Source: UBA817 sp049889215 (lineage in GTDB: Bacteria; Margulisbacteria; Marinamargulisbacteria; UBA817). From it: a DNA stretch of 64,000 nucleotides. The DNA lies in contig JBMHDV010000026.1 of assembly GCA_049889215.1 (NCBI GenBank), positions 66,029 through 130,028 of the forward strand. The letters are read 5' to 3'. The notes below the pieces were generated by a model that saw nothing but the letters and a program-made list of their open reading frames with translations, made no database searches and was not told the DNA's origin. How positions within the stretch are numbered: position 1 is the first letter of the stretch; every line of letters begins with the position of its first letter. Below are positions 1 through 9,266 of this stretch, one piece after another. The position numbers were made by a program, and so were the translations under genes.

Positions 1-492
1 TTAGCATCTGAAGAATACTTGAAAGTATATCACCAGCAGTATGGGATCAATACGGCGTCCTTGCGTTTATTTAATGTTTATGGGCCTGGCCAAAATATGG
101 ACAATTTGCGACAAGGTATGGTCAGTATCTTTTTAGCGCAGGCGTTAAAAAACAATCATATTTTAGTCAAAGGTAGTAAAGAGCGATTTCGTGATTTCGT
201 GTATATTGATGATGTGGTTGATGCATTTTTAGCATGTCAGACCATTCAAGGTGCGAATGTATACAATGTGGCAACAAATAAAAAGCATACAGTAGAAGAA
301 ATTACTCACAATATTTGTTCCCAAATTTTAGGTGACTGTACAGTATCGTATGAAGGAAATACCCCTGGGGACATGTTTGGAATATTTGGGGATTATTCAA
401 AGATTAATGCTGATTTGGGGTGGAGTCCAAAAGTGAACTTTCAAAAAGGGTTAAGTCAGATGATTCTAAAGATGAAACATATTAAAAGCTGA
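1..492 (+). CDS. NAD-dependent sugar epimerase/dehydratase, C-terminal part
   Basis: The reading frame is open from base 1, so the gene begins before the window; about 163 residues remain. They match the C-terminal half of extended SDR nucleotide-sugar epimerases: the helix after the catalytic YxxxK (LASEEYLKVY), then RLFNVYGPGQ, RDFVYIDDVVDA and the ending LGWSPKVNFQKGL, all typical of GalE/UDP-glucuronate epimerase relatives. The Rossmann half and the catalytic Tyr lie outside, so the substrate cannot be told. It is the first of a plus-strand run of polysaccharide genes, with 11 bases to the next start. Confidence 0.88.
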   Translation, partial: LASEEYLKVYHQQYGINTASLRLFNVYGPGQNMDNLRQGMVSIFLAQALKNNHILVKGSKERFRDFVYIDDVVDAFLACQTIQGANVYNVATNKKHTVEEITHNICSQILGDCTVSYEGNTPGDMFGIFGDYSKINADLGWSPKVNFQKGLSQMILKMKHIKS

Positions 493-503
493 TATTAATT
501 AAG

Positions 504-2249
504 ATGTTAGATAGATATTTTTGTTTTTATCAAATTTCAGATTTTCGAGAAAAATTAATTAATCAGATTAAAGAACACCGGGAAGACTTTAAATGGATTT
601 ATATTGGCACAAATATTTCCGTTGAAAATTATTTAAAAAAAGAGCTAGGGGATTCAAATCGTTATTTTTTTTCAAATGAATTAAATGAAGTTTCAAAACA
701 ATGTCGCGAGGAGTTTATATCTCAAATTGGTGAAATTTCCTGTGAGAATAGTCAATTAGATTGGTATTCTACTGTAGTATCCTATAAAAGCCCATTATCA
801 ACAGATTTATTTGAAAACTTTTGTATTGAGCGCCTATTTAATAAATGGAGGCTAAGTAGTAGTGGCCCCAATATTGTTTTTATAGAAGATAAGTTTTTAT
901 ATTTAGACCTAATAAAAAATTACTCAAAGGGTTCATATTTTAATTTCCTAAAAGAAAAATTATATATGTCTGAACTTTTCTTTAAAAGTAACGTTCGAAC
1001 TTTAAGGTGGATATTAGTAAAATTACTAAAAGTAAATGACCAAAGAAAAAAGTATTTAAAGAGTATGCATAAAGTTTTAAATGATAAATATGATTTTGGT
1101 ATTTTTACTTGGGTTGAAAGTAATTCATTTAAGAATAATGTTTTTGTTGGAAAGTATTTAAAAAAGTTATATCCAATTATTCATGAAATGGAAAAAAGCA
1201 ACATTATCATTACTCATTCAAAATTAAGTGATGAATTAGTTGAAATAGCTATTGAAAATAAAATTTTACCACTAAGTATTTTAGAAGCTAAATCTGATTA
1301 TTTAACAAGTGCTTATTTAATGTTGCGTCAAAGAATTAGAATAAATAAGCAGAATGAAATTTTTAAGAAGTTAAGATATTCGTTAAAGAAAAACTTAATT
1401 GCGAATTTAACAAAGTCATTAGACTTCTTTTTGTTTTATAAAGTATCTCAAACTGCGCTAAAAAATATGAACTTAAGTACAAAAAAAATAATTTATCCAT
1501 TTGAAAATCAACCATATGAAAAAATGTTAATTTTATCGAGTAAAAAATTGAAGATGGAGTATCGGTTTATTGGCTATCAACATGCATCAATACCAGACAA
1601 TTATTTAAATTACTTTAATTCAAGTAAAGAAAAAAATAAAATTCCAACGCCTGAAATCATTGTGGCAAATGGTAACTTAAATAAGATAATTTTGAATCAA
1701 TCAAATTTTAAATCACGAGTTATAAATGGGGGAAGTTTAAGATTTGCATCACAGTTGCGTTTGGAGTCCCCAAACTTGAAAAGTGAAAATGCCATGGATA
1801 AATGTTTAGTATTATTAAATTATAATACACGTCAAACCGTACAACTTTTAGCCGCTTTAAAAAAAGCTGACCACTCCATTTCTTTTTTAATAAAATTGCA
1901 TCCTAATCAGGATGAAGAAGAAATAAAAAGCTATTTGGTTTCAATTCCAAATAATTTTATTTTTGTTTATGATAAAATTCCAAACTTATTAAAGAAGGTT
2001 AATATGATTATTCATAATGGTGGAACTGCTATTTTTGAATGCATTGGATACGGAATTCCTTTTGTCAATTATATTGATAATTCTTTATCACTAGATGCTT
2101 TAAATACAGCATTCCCTGATCAGATGAATATTACCGAAGTCGACTTAACAAATATAAAAGAGGTGTTCAAGAAACAAAAGATATGTCCAAATATTAATCT
2201 ATTTGAAGATGTAAATATTGATAATTGGAAAAAAGTTTTAAGTGAATAA
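504..2249 (+). CDS. Putative surface-carbohydrate biosynthesis protein (GT-B-like C-terminus)
   Basis: This 581-residue protein has no clear family match by eye. The last third contains IKLHPNQDEEE followed about 50 residues later by MIIHNGGTAIFECIGYGIP. That pair of motifs is shared by CDP-glycerol-transferase-like and capsule glycosyltransferases of GT-B fold, where it contributes to donor binding. The N-terminal part is Lys- and Asn-rich with no signal peptide, so a cytoplasmic enzyme is likely. It resembles the little-known surface carbohydrate biosynthesis proteins of Leptospira-type O-antigen loci. The codons are very AT-rich even for this window. A polysaccharide role is inferred from motif and neighbours. 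Confidence 0.6.
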   Translation: MLDRYFCFYQISDFREKLINQIKEHREDFKWIYIGTNISVENYLKKELGDSNRYFFSNELNEVSKQCREEFISQIGEISCENSQLDWYSTVVSYKSPLSTDLFENFCIERLFNKWRLSSSGPNIVFIEDKFLYLDLIKNYSKGSYFNFLKEKLYMSELFFKSNVRTLRWILVKLLKVNDQRKKYLKSMHKVLNDKYDFGIFTWVESNSFKNNVFVGKYLKKLYPIIHEMEKSNIIITHSKLSDELVEIAIENKILPLSILEAKSDYLTSAYLMLRQRIRINKQNEIFKKLRYSLKKNLIANLTKSLDFFLFYKVSQTALKNMNLSTKKIIYPFENQPYEKMLILSSKKLKMEYRFIGYQHASIPDNYLNYFNSSKEKNKIPTPEIIVANGNLNKIILNQSNFKSRVINGGSLRFASQLRLESPNLKSENAMDKCLVLLNYNTRQTVQLLAALKKADHSISFLIKLHPNQDEEEIKSYLVSIPNNFIFVYDKIPNLLKKVNMIIHNGGTAIFECIGYGIPFVNYIDNSLSLDALNTAFPDQMNITEVDLTNIKEVFKKQKICPNINLFEDVNIDNWKKVLSE

Positions 2250-3579
2250 AATTATTAATAAATTCATTAATGGAATAACAATATTGGTAACTATAGTTAA
2301 GCCATTTATGAAAAAACAAACATTTCATTTTATTCAAACACCAACTTTTTTAAATTCAGAATCTTTTAATAAAATGAAAAGTCTTGTTGGAAAAGTTGAT
2401 GATAATTTACGAGATGGTTTTGAAAATGAATTTGCAAAACTGATTGGCAATGGTGGAGTCATTTCATTTGCATCAGCGCGAATGGCATTTTATTCTTTTT
2501 TATCAGCAATAAATATTGGGGCAGAGGATGAGGTTATTATTACAGGGTTTACCTGTTCGGTAATGGTTAATGCAATCATTAGAACCGGTGCAACACCTGT
2601 CTTTGTCGATATTGATACAGACACATTTGGGACGAGTATAAATAAGTTAAATCAAGTAATTTCTAAACGAACAAAAGTGATTGTTTTACAACATACTTTT
2701 GGAATTCCAATTGAATTTGATTCACTAAAAAAAATAGCTGCAAAAAAAAATATTTTTTTAATAGAGGATTGTGCGTTGACACTAAGTTCAGAGCATAATA
2801 AAACTGTTGTGGGAAATAACGGTGATGGGGCAATCTTTTCTATCGATCATTCAAAACCAATAAATACTTTGATCGGAGGTTTCTTTTATTCGAATAACAA
2901 GGAGCTTTTAAATAAAGTGAGGCAAATTCATGAAAATAGTTCAGAACTTTCAGAGAATCATCAAGCGGCTATTTTTAAGCAATATAAAAGAGAGTGGAAA
3001 TATTCTACTGCAAAAGACTACTCAAAATTAGTAGCACTGAATACAATCCAAAATTTATATTCTAGGTTTTGTAATAAAGTACGTCCATTTTTAGAGGATG
3101 ACTTCTCGTCGATGGTTATAGAGCCCAAAAATTATCCCTATCCAGCAAAGTTTCCATCATTTTTAACAATTCCAGGTATGATATGGGTAAGACGATGGGA
3201 AGAAGAAAAAAAGAAAAGGTTAGAATGCCTTAATGCGTATAAAGCACTTTTTGAAAAGTTTGATAAGTTATATGTTTTACCAGAGGCTTATTTTGATAAG
3301 TCTAAACTAATTATCCCATTGAGGTTTGTATTCACATGTAATAATGCAGAAATAATTAAACGTGAACTTTTAAAATACCTTGATATAAACCAATTTTGGT
3401 TTACTCGCCCAATTGTTTGTTGCCCAGACCCATTAAGTAAAATGGGTTATATTGCAGGGACATGTGGAATAGCTGAAGAAACAGGAGAACGAATAATTAA
3501 TCTTCCAATAACTTTTGTTGGTAATGAACAAGCGTATTTTTTTAAGGTAATTGAGAAAATTATTCCAATGATTGATTAA
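2242..3579 (+). CDS. DegT/DnrJ/EryC1/StrS-family aminotransferase (divergent)
   Basis: This 445-residue PLP-dependent fold-type I enzyme of the sugar-aminotransferase family starts with GTG and overlaps the preceding stop by 8 bases. Family signs are the cofactor-binding segment SFASARMAFYSFL, the DEVIITGFTC stretch, FVDIDTDTF, an Asp in IEDCA for the pyridine nitrogen, and a likely Schiff-base Lys in DHSKPINT. The Lys context differs from classic members. The closest relative in the window is the gene at 14392, so the two look like paralogues of one subgroup. It probably aminates a nucleotide keto-sugar; the substrate is unknown. Confidence 0.8.
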   Translation: MNKIINKFINGITILVTIVKPFMKKQTFHFIQTPTFLNSESFNKMKSLVGKVDDNLRDGFENEFAKLIGNGGVISFASARMAFYSFLSAINIGAEDEVIITGFTCSVMVNAIIRTGATPVFVDIDTDTFGTSINKLNQVISKRTKVIVLQHTFGIPIEFDSLKKIAAKKNIFLIEDCALTLSSEHNKTVVGNNGDGAIFSIDHSKPINTLIGGFFYSNNKELLNKVRQIHENSSELSENHQAAIFKQYKREWKYSTAKDYSKLVALNTIQNLYSRFCNKVRPFLEDDFSSMVIEPKNYPYPAKFPSFLTIPGMIWVRRWEEEKKKRLECLNAYKALFEKFDKLYVLPEAYFDKSKLIIPLRFVFTCNNAEIIKRELLKYLDINQFWFTRPIVCCPDPLSKMGYIAGTCGIAEETGERIINLPITFVGNEQAYFFKVIEKIIPMID

Positions 3580-3716
3580 GTTTTTTGAAATATTAGGAAT
3601 GCATCAATAAGCCATATTACATTATTTGAGTGTAAAATTAAAGATTCCATAAATCGTAAAATTTCTCCAAATAGATAATGAAAAGGGGAGGGATTTAAAT
3701 AAGTTATGCTTTGATA

Positions 3717-3728
3717 TAAAATATTAAA
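3717..3728 (+). promoter_or_regulatory. -10 box placed for a leaderless start at 3729
   Basis: TAAAAT at 3717-3722 is followed by exactly six bases and then the GTG of the next gene, so transcription would start on the start codon. No convincing -35 hexamer is seen 17 bases upstream, only TTTAAA. It lies in the 149-base gap that separates two otherwise packed groups of genes. Confidence 0.45.
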
Positions 3729-4850
3729 GTGAAAAATGTACGATTATCCAAATCGATTATCGGGGATAAAGAAAAAAGATTGGTTCAGGATGTTTTAAAT
3801 GAAGAATACCTCGGGATGGGACGTTACGTTCAAACATTTGAAAATAATTTGTCCTTATTTCTAAACAATAAAGTTTCAGTTGTAAATAGTGGAACAGCCG
3901 CACTTCATTTAGCATTACTTGCAATTGGGGTTGGCCAAGGGGATGAAGTTTTGGTGCCATCACTGACTTACGTTGCAAGCTATCAAGCAATATCTGCAAC
4001 GGGCGCTTTACCTATTTCTTGCGATGTATTAATTGACTCTGGCCATATTGACATCGAAGATGCTCGAAAAAAAGTAACATCAAATACAAAGGCAATTATG
4101 CCTGTTCATTACGCTGGAAATCCTGTTAATTATGAGCAGATACAAAATTTTGCAAATAAATATAAACTAAGAGTTATTGAGGATGCCGCACATGCTTTTG
4201 GTTCGTTACATCAGCATGGGAAAAAAGTTGGTGAGGTTGGTGATATTATTTGTTTTAGTTTTGATGGGATCAAAAACATTACATCTGGTGAAGGCGGCGC
4301 AGTTGTGACATCAGATGAGTCGATCATTCAATTTGTAAACGATGCTCGTTTATTGGGGGTGCATAAAGATTCAGATGCAAGATATGAAGGGAAGAGATCC
4401 TGGGAGTTTGATGTTCAACATCAAGGGTTTCGGTATCATATGAGTAATCTTTTTGCGGGTGTTGGCTTGGCCCAGCTCGAACGATTTGAGCTAGAGTTTA
4501 AGCCTACTCGTCAGACGTTGGCAAAACAATATTTTGAGCAATTAAAAACAATACCTAACGTCCAATGTTTTAAAATGGATTTTGATCAAGTTGTTCCGCA
4601 TATATTTCCAATTAAAGTACTGAAAAATAGGGATCAGTTAAGGGCACAATTGATCGAGCAAGGAATAGAAGCCGGTATTCATTACTTTCCAAATCATCGA
4701 TTATCATTCTATAAGAAACCTAACGAAGTGTTGGTAAATACGGATACATTGTACGAACAATTAATAACACTTCCTCTTCATCCAGAGGTAACCAGGGAAG
4801 ATCAGTTGAAGATCGTTAAGATCATTAATGAATTTTCTAAGAGGGTCTAG
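3729..4850 (+). CDS. DegT-family nucleotide-sugar aminotransferase
   Basis: This is a 373-residue sugar aminotransferase of normal length. It has the substrate and PLP motifs VNSGTAALHLAL, DEVLVPSLTYVAS, VIEDAAHAFGS and the Lys-bearing FDGIKNITSGEGG. The Lys is retained, so this is a true aminotransferase and not a RfbH-type dehydrase, which has His there. Directly downstream lie rfbF, rfbG and an RmlC-like cupin, so the likely substrate is CDP-4-keto-6-deoxyglucose or an epimer, giving a CDP-4-amino-4,6-dideoxyhexose. That assignment is inferred from context. Confidence 0.88.
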   Translation: MKNVRLSKSIIGDKEKRLVQDVLNEEYLGMGRYVQTFENNLSLFLNNKVSVVNSGTAALHLALLAIGVGQGDEVLVPSLTYVASYQAISATGALPISCDVLIDSGHIDIEDARKKVTSNTKAIMPVHYAGNPVNYEQIQNFANKYKLRVIEDAAHAFGSLHQHGKKVGEVGDIICFSFDGIKNITSGEGGAVVTSDESIIQFVNDARLLGVHKDSDARYEGKRSWEFDVQHQGFRYHMSNLFAGVGLAQLERFELEFKPTRQTLAKQYFEQLKTIPNVQCFKMDFDQVVPHIFPIKVLKNRDQLRAQLIEQGIEAGIHYFPNHRLSFYKKPNEVLVNTDTLYEQLITLPLHPEVTREDQLKIVKIINEFSKRV

Positions 4851-4874
4851 CTAGAGTAATTTTAGTTATGGTGG

Positions 4875-4887
4875 TAAAATTTTTAGA
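4875..4887 (+). promoter_or_regulatory. Extended -10 box upstream of rfbF
   Basis: TGG directly before TAAAAT (4875-4880) makes an extended -10 element. Seven bases separate it from the ATG at 4888, so a transcript from here would have no or a one-base leader. No good -35 is visible, as expected for an extended -10 promoter. Confidence 0.4.
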
Positions 4888-5676
4888 ATGAAAGTAGTAA
4901 TTCTTGCAGGTGGTTTAGGAACAAGATTAGCAGAAGAAACACATTTGAAACCTAAGCCTATGGTTGAAATTGGTGGTTATCCAATCTTATGGCACATTAT
5001 GAATATTTATAGCCATTATGGGTATAATGAGTTTTTTATCGCTCTTGGTTATAAAGGGCATGTCATTAAAGATTATTTTATTAACTATCAATTTCGTAAT
5101 AGTAATATAAGTATTGATTTGAGCTCTGGAAAAACCACGATCTTAAAAGATCAGGCAAGAAATTGGAAAGTGAATTTAATTGATACTGGATCAGATACAA
5201 TGACGGGTGGGCGATTATTGAGACTGAAAGAGTACATTGCTGATGAGCCATTTATGTTGACGTATGGGGATGGTGTTTCAAATGTTGATATTAAAAAGCT
5301 CGTAAATTTTCATAATCAACATGGCAAGATTGGGACAGTTACAGCTGTTCGTCCGTCAGCACGATTTGGTGCGATTAATTTTGATGGAGACCAAGTAAGC
5401 TCATTTCAAGAAAAGCCTCAAACTGGTGAAGGATGGATAAATGGAGGATTTTTCGTTTTTCAACCTCAGTTTTTTGATTATTTAAAAAATGATGCATCAA
5501 TATTAGAGCGAGAGCCTCTCGAGCGCCTAACACAACAAGGTGAATTAATGTCTTACAAGCACCCTGATTACTGGCGTTGTATGGATACTATTCGTGATAA
5601 AGAGGCACTTGAAGAACGCTGGCAGTCCAATGATGCGCCATGGAAAGTATGGGAGAAAATATCTTCGCATGCTTGA
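4888..5676 (+). CDS. rfbF: Glucose-1-phosphate cytidylyltransferase
   Basis: This enzyme joins CTP and glucose-1-phosphate to give CDP-glucose, the entry step to CDP-deoxy-sugars. At 262 residues it has the usual family length and shows the nucleotidyltransferase start VVILAGGLGTRLAEET, the PKPMVEIGG loop, LTYGDGVSNVD with the metal-binding Asp, and the GEGWINGGFFVF segment typical of RfbF. The stop overlaps the start of the next gene, a CDP-glucose dehydratase, which supports the assignment. Some residual ambiguity comes from general similarity to glucose-1-phosphate thymidylyltransferases. Confidence 0.94.
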   Translation: MKVVILAGGLGTRLAEETHLKPKPMVEIGGYPILWHIMNIYSHYGYNEFFIALGYKGHVIKDYFINYQFRNSNISIDLSSGKTTILKDQARNWKVNLIDTGSDTMTGGRLLRLKEYIADEPFMLTYGDGVSNVDIKKLVNFHNQHGKIGTVTAVRPSARFGAINFDGDQVSSFQEKPQTGEGWINGGFFVFQPQFFDYLKNDASILEREPLERLTQQGELMSYKHPDYWRCMDTIRDKEALEERWQSNDAPWKVWEKISSHA

Positions 5677-6778
5677 AAACTTAAACAATACATATAATAA
5701 AAAAAAGGTATTAGTAACTGGGCATACCGGATTTAAAGGGAGTTGGTTATGCCAATGGTTATTATCCATGGGGGCCAATGTGACAGGGATTTCAAAAGAT
5801 GTTCCTACATCTCCATCGTTATTTGATGCATTAAGTTTGTCTAAGAACATCAATGACATTCGTGGGAACATTAAAGATCTTCATTTTTTATCGAAAGCGA
5901 TCAACGAAGTAAAGCCCGATGTTATTTTTCATTTAGCTGCACAACCTATTGTGAAAGAAGGGATTCAAAATCCTGTAGAAACATTTCTGTCAAATTCAAT
6001 TGGAACAATGAATCTTCTTGAGTCAATTCGCCTAGGCCATCGACCAAATGCAGTTGTTCTTATTACGAGTGATAAAGCATATCGAAATAATGAATGGGAT
6101 TGGGGATATCGTGAATCTGATGAGCTTGGTGGAGATGATCCGTATAGTGCATCAAAAGGGTGCGCAGAATTAATTATTCGCTCATACATTAACTCTTATT
6201 TTAATAATGGTGATCAAACAAGATTCGCATCTGCTAGAGCGGGAAATGTGATTGGCGGAGGTGATTGGAGTGAAGCGAGAATTGTTCCGGATGCAATAAA
6301 AGCATGGACATCTGGAGAGGTAGTTACAATCCGTTCTCCAAAAGCAACCCGACCATGGCAGCATGTTTTAGAGCCATTGGGAGGATATCTTAATCTTGGA
6401 CAGAAACTTCTCGACTCAAGTAATCATCATGGTGAAAGTTTTAATTTCGGACCAAAAGCTAATGTGAATAAAACGGTTGAGCAGTTATTAACAGAAATGG
6501 CTAAACATTGGAGTCAGGTAAATTGGGAAATTAAAAAAAATGAGTTAACCCAAAATGAGCATGGCCTATTAAAATTATGTTGCGATAAAGCGCTTACAAA
6601 ACTTAATTGGGAACCAACATTAAATTTTGAAGAAACCGTAGACTTTACAGTCAATTGGTATAAGACATTTTATGATAAATCTAAAGACATTTCCCAGTTT
6701 ACATTGGATCAAATTGAACAATACCAAAAGAAGTCCTCTAAATCAGATTCTACATGCAAAACAACAACAATCGCATAG
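5669..6778 (+). CDS. rfbG: CDP-glucose 4,6-dehydratase
   Basis: This extended SDR enzyme (369 residues) turns CDP-glucose into CDP-4-keto-6-deoxyglucose. NAD binding is shown by VTGHTGFKGSW near residues 15-25 and the catalytic YxxxK by DPYSASKG near 161-165; ARAGNVIGGGDWS and TRPWQHVLEPLGGYL are hallmarks of this dehydratase. The open frame extends upstream to 5594, but the ATG at 5669, overlapping the rfbF stop, starts right before the Rossmann fold and is the better start. It is translationally coupled with rfbF and the following cupin gene. Confidence 0.94.
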   Translation: MLENLNNTYNKKKVLVTGHTGFKGSWLCQWLLSMGANVTGISKDVPTSPSLFDALSLSKNINDIRGNIKDLHFLSKAINEVKPDVIFHLAAQPIVKEGIQNPVETFLSNSIGTMNLLESIRLGHRPNAVVLITSDKAYRNNEWDWGYRESDELGGDDPYSASKGCAELIIRSYINSYFNNGDQTRFASARAGNVIGGGDWSEARIVPDAIKAWTSGEVVTIRSPKATRPWQHVLEPLGGYLNLGQKLLDSSNHHGESFNFGPKANVNKTVEQLLTEMAKHWSQVNWEIKKNELTQNEHGLLKLCCDKALTKLNWEPTLNFEETVDFTVNWYKTFYDKSKDISQFTLDQIEQYQKKSSKSDSTCKTTTIA

Positions 6779-7206
6779 AAGACCAAATAATATTGGAGAC
6801 ATTAACAAAAGTCAAAAACCCACTGGGAGACTTATACCATATTTCAAAGTCGAATGAATTTTTAGAAAAAGTTAAAGAGATCTATGCGTCAACCGTATTG
6901 CCAGGACATTTTAAAGGGTGGAAGAAGCATATCAAAATGACTCAAAAGCTGGTTGTTCCAATGGGAAATGTTGAGTTTTTATTATTTGACGATAGAGTAT
7001 CCATAAATAAAAAAATGCAATCGATCATTATTGGAGTAGACAACTATCAAAGACTTATTATTCCCCCAAATGTTTGGTATGGGTTTAGATGCCATGGTGA
7101 TGGTGTAGCAATAATAATTAATACACCAGATATGACTCATGATCCTACTGAGGTTGAGCGTTTGCCATTAGATAATGACTACATCCCAATTCATTTGGAA
7201 AATTAA
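6754..7206 (+). CDS. RmlC-like sugar epimerase family protein
   Basis: This 150-residue cupin is related to dTDP-4-dehydrorhamnose 3,5-epimerases. It has the family's LVVPMGNVEFLLFDDR core and LIIPPNVWYGFRC, then NTPDMTHDPTEVERL. It is shorter than RmlC (about 180), and the catalytic His seems to fall in a divergent HFKGWKKH segment. It overlaps rfbG by 25 bases and shares a base with the next start. It probably epimerises the 4-keto product of RfbG, which would place an L-sugar or C5 epimer in the CDP branch. The substrate is inferred. Confidence 0.75.
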   Translation: MQNNNNRIEDQIILETLTKVKNPLGDLYHISKSNEFLEKVKEIYASTVLPGHFKGWKKHIKMTQKLVVPMGNVEFLLFDDRVSINKKMQSIIIGVDNYQRLIIPPNVWYGFRCHGDGVAIIINTPDMTHDPTEVERLPLDNDYIPIHLEN

Positions 7207-8123
7207 TGAAAGTATCCGTTATTATGAATTGTTATAATTCGGACACTTATTTGAGAGAAGCTATAGACAGCGTTTATGCACAAACATATACCAATTGGGA
7301 AATAATTTTTTGGGATAATCAATCGAGTGATAAAAGTGCAGAGATTGCAAGGTCATATGATGGAAAGCTAAAATATTTTTGTTCAGAAAACTACTTAAAA
7401 CTAGGAGAGGGGCGAAATAGAGCAATGGAGAAAGCTACAGGTGATTTAATTGCTTTCTTGGATTGTGACGACCAGTGGTTGCCAAAAAAACTAGAAAAAC
7501 AAGTCAGTATTTTTGAGAAAAGTGATGATGTGAAGTTGGTTTACAGTAATTACATTAAGCATATTCAAGAAACAGGTTATGAGTTTGAGGCCATAACTAA
7601 ACCTCAACCTTCAGGGCATGTATTTAAGGATTCGCTAATTTTTTATCCAGTGGGAATACTAACGGCCATTATTCGACAAGATGTTCTAAATGCACTCGAT
7701 CATTGGTTTGACCCAACGTTAAATTTGGTTGAGGACTATGACTTTTTTATGAGAATAATTTTAACCGGCCAATTAGAATATATACATGAAACCTTAGCAA
7801 TATACCGTGAGCATCAACAAAATCATACCTCTAAATTTCGTGCTGACTTTCCTGATGAAATGATTATTTCATTAAACAAACTTAAACAAAAAAACACAGA
7901 TTCAAAATATCATAAATTAATAGAATTAAATATAAAACAACAAAAAGTAAAAAGAGCATCTTATTATTTTCTTTTTAAACACCAACACATGAACTTTTTA
8001 AGAAACTTATATGAGAATGATTTATTATCATTAGGGGTGTTGTTGACAGTGTATTTTAATTACAAAAAAAGCATCTTAAAAAAAATATTATTGAGATTGA
8101 AGCTTATAAAGAAAAAATACTAA
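7206..8123 (+). CDS. GT2-family glycosyltransferase
   Basis: This is a 305-residue GT-A enzyme with an N-terminal nucleotide-sugar-binding domain. It has the classical start VSVIMNCYNSDTYLREAIDSV, the WDNQSSD turn, the DXD-like FLDCDDQW and the VEDYDFFMRI catalytic-base segment near residue 180. The basic C-terminus is Lys-rich without a clear membrane segment. Its ATG shares one base with the preceding stop (TAATG). It likely adds one sugar of the repeat unit on the lipid carrier at the cytoplasmic membrane; donor and acceptor are unknown. Confidence 0.9.
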   Translation: MKVSVIMNCYNSDTYLREAIDSVYAQTYTNWEIIFWDNQSSDKSAEIARSYDGKLKYFCSENYLKLGEGRNRAMEKATGDLIAFLDCDDQWLPKKLEKQVSIFEKSDDVKLVYSNYIKHIQETGYEFEAITKPQPSGHVFKDSLIFYPVGILTAIIRQDVLNALDHWFDPTLNLVEDYDFFMRIILTGQLEYIHETLAIYREHQQNHTSKFRADFPDEMIISLNKLKQKNTDSKYHKLIELNIKQQKVKRASYYFLFKHQHMNFLRNLYENDLLSLGVLLTVYFNYKKSILKKILLRLKLIKKKY

Positions 8124-8126
8124 ATA

Positions 8127-9266
8127 ATGAAAGTGCTAATTGTCACAAGAAATTTTCCAAATAAATTTTCTAAGCATGGCGGTATTTTTACCTTTAACAG
8201 AATTAAAGAATTATTAAAGCAAGGAATTGAAGTAGATGTGCTGCTGCTAAATTCTTGCGTTTCAAGAAAGTTGGGGTCAAGGTATCTTCAAAAATATAAT
8301 ACAAAAGATTTGAATTTAGATAATGAGGTTAATGTAGACGTTAATGTAATAAATTTTGTAAATTTACCAATCTTTAAAGATGTTTTTTTGAGTAAAGCAA
8401 TTCAATTTTATGCCAATAAATTAAAGTGTGATTTGGTTCATTTTCATTTTTTATGGAGTGTTTATGGGATTAAGGAGTTAGCTAAAATAAATACCCCTTA
8501 TGTTGTTACATGTCACGGGTCTGATATTCATCAATTACCGTCAAAATCTCAAAAGGAGATAAAGCTTAATTTATGGAGACTTAATCATGCAAGGCACGTG
8601 ATTTTTGTATCAAACTTTTTAAAAGATATTGCGCAATCCATTGGATTTATATCGGATAATTTTTCGACCATTTATAATGGAATAAACCTAAATATGTTTA
8701 ACTATATTAAAACAGGTGAAAAAGAAACAAACCATGTTGGGTATTTTGGCAATTTATTTCCAATAAAAAGAGTACATTTACTGCCTGAGATTTTCAAAAA
8801 AGTGACTCAAAAAATTCAATGTATTTCATTTATTATCGCTGGTTCTGGGCCTGAATTAGAAACGTTGAAAAAAGAAGTTGCTCAATTAAAATTAAATGTT
8901 ACATTTTTGCCAAAATTTGAACATAAAGAATTTGTTGAAAACTTAAAAATGATGGACGTTATTGTCATGCCAAGTAAGCTCGAAGGTTTTCCTTGTATTC
9001 CCCTAGAAGCAAAGGCCATGGGGGTACCAACAGTAGGTAGTAATAATGGTGGAGTTCCAGAGGTGATCATGGGAGACGGGGCGTTAATCGACGATGGCCC
9101 AAATATGATTAATGATTTTGCCGAAGCAATAGTGGGACTAATTAAAAAACCATTAAATAAAGATAAAATGGTTGAACATGCAAAACAGTTTTCTTGGGAA
9201 AATATTATTAAAGATGAAATTAATGTGTATTGGGATGTGTTAAATCGGTCGACGTCTGGGCGATAA
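8127..9266 (+). CDS. GT4-family glycosyltransferase
   Basis: This 379-residue GT-B retaining glycosyltransferase has an N-terminal acceptor domain (VTRNFPNKFSKHGGIFTFNRI, then VTCHGSDIHQLP) and a C-terminal donor domain with GYFGNLFPIKR and the EX7E signature within MPSKLEGFPCIPLEAKAMG. It starts three bases after the previous stop. Its last 47 bases overlap the 3' end of the minus-strand gene 9220-10362, the longest tail-to-tail overlap in the window. The sugar specificity cannot be read from sequence. Confidence 0.92.
   Translation: MKVLIVTRNFPNKFSKHGGIFTFNRIKELLKQGIEVDVLLLNSCVSRKLGSRYLQKYNTKDLNLDNEVNVDVNVINFVNLPIFKDVFLSKAIQFYANKLKCDLVHFHFLWSVYGIKELAKINTPYVVTCHGSDIHQLPSKSQKEIKLNLWRLNHARHVIFVSNFLKDIAQSIGFISDNFSTIYNGINLNMFNYIKTGEKETNHVGYFGNLFPIKRVHLLPEIFKKVTQKIQCISFIIAGSGPELETLKKEVAQLKLNVTFLPKFEHKEFVENLKMMDVIVMPSKLEGFPCIPLEAKAMGVPTVGSNNGGVPEVIMGDGALIDDGPNMINDFAEAIVGLIKKPLNKDKMVEHAKQFSWENIIKDEINVYWDVLNRSTSGR

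Noticed and set aside
3580..3728. Riboswitch upstream of the aminotransferase
   Set aside because: No conserved aptamer-like motif or long hairpins are visible; the stretch is plain AT-rich DNA with a promoter-like -10.
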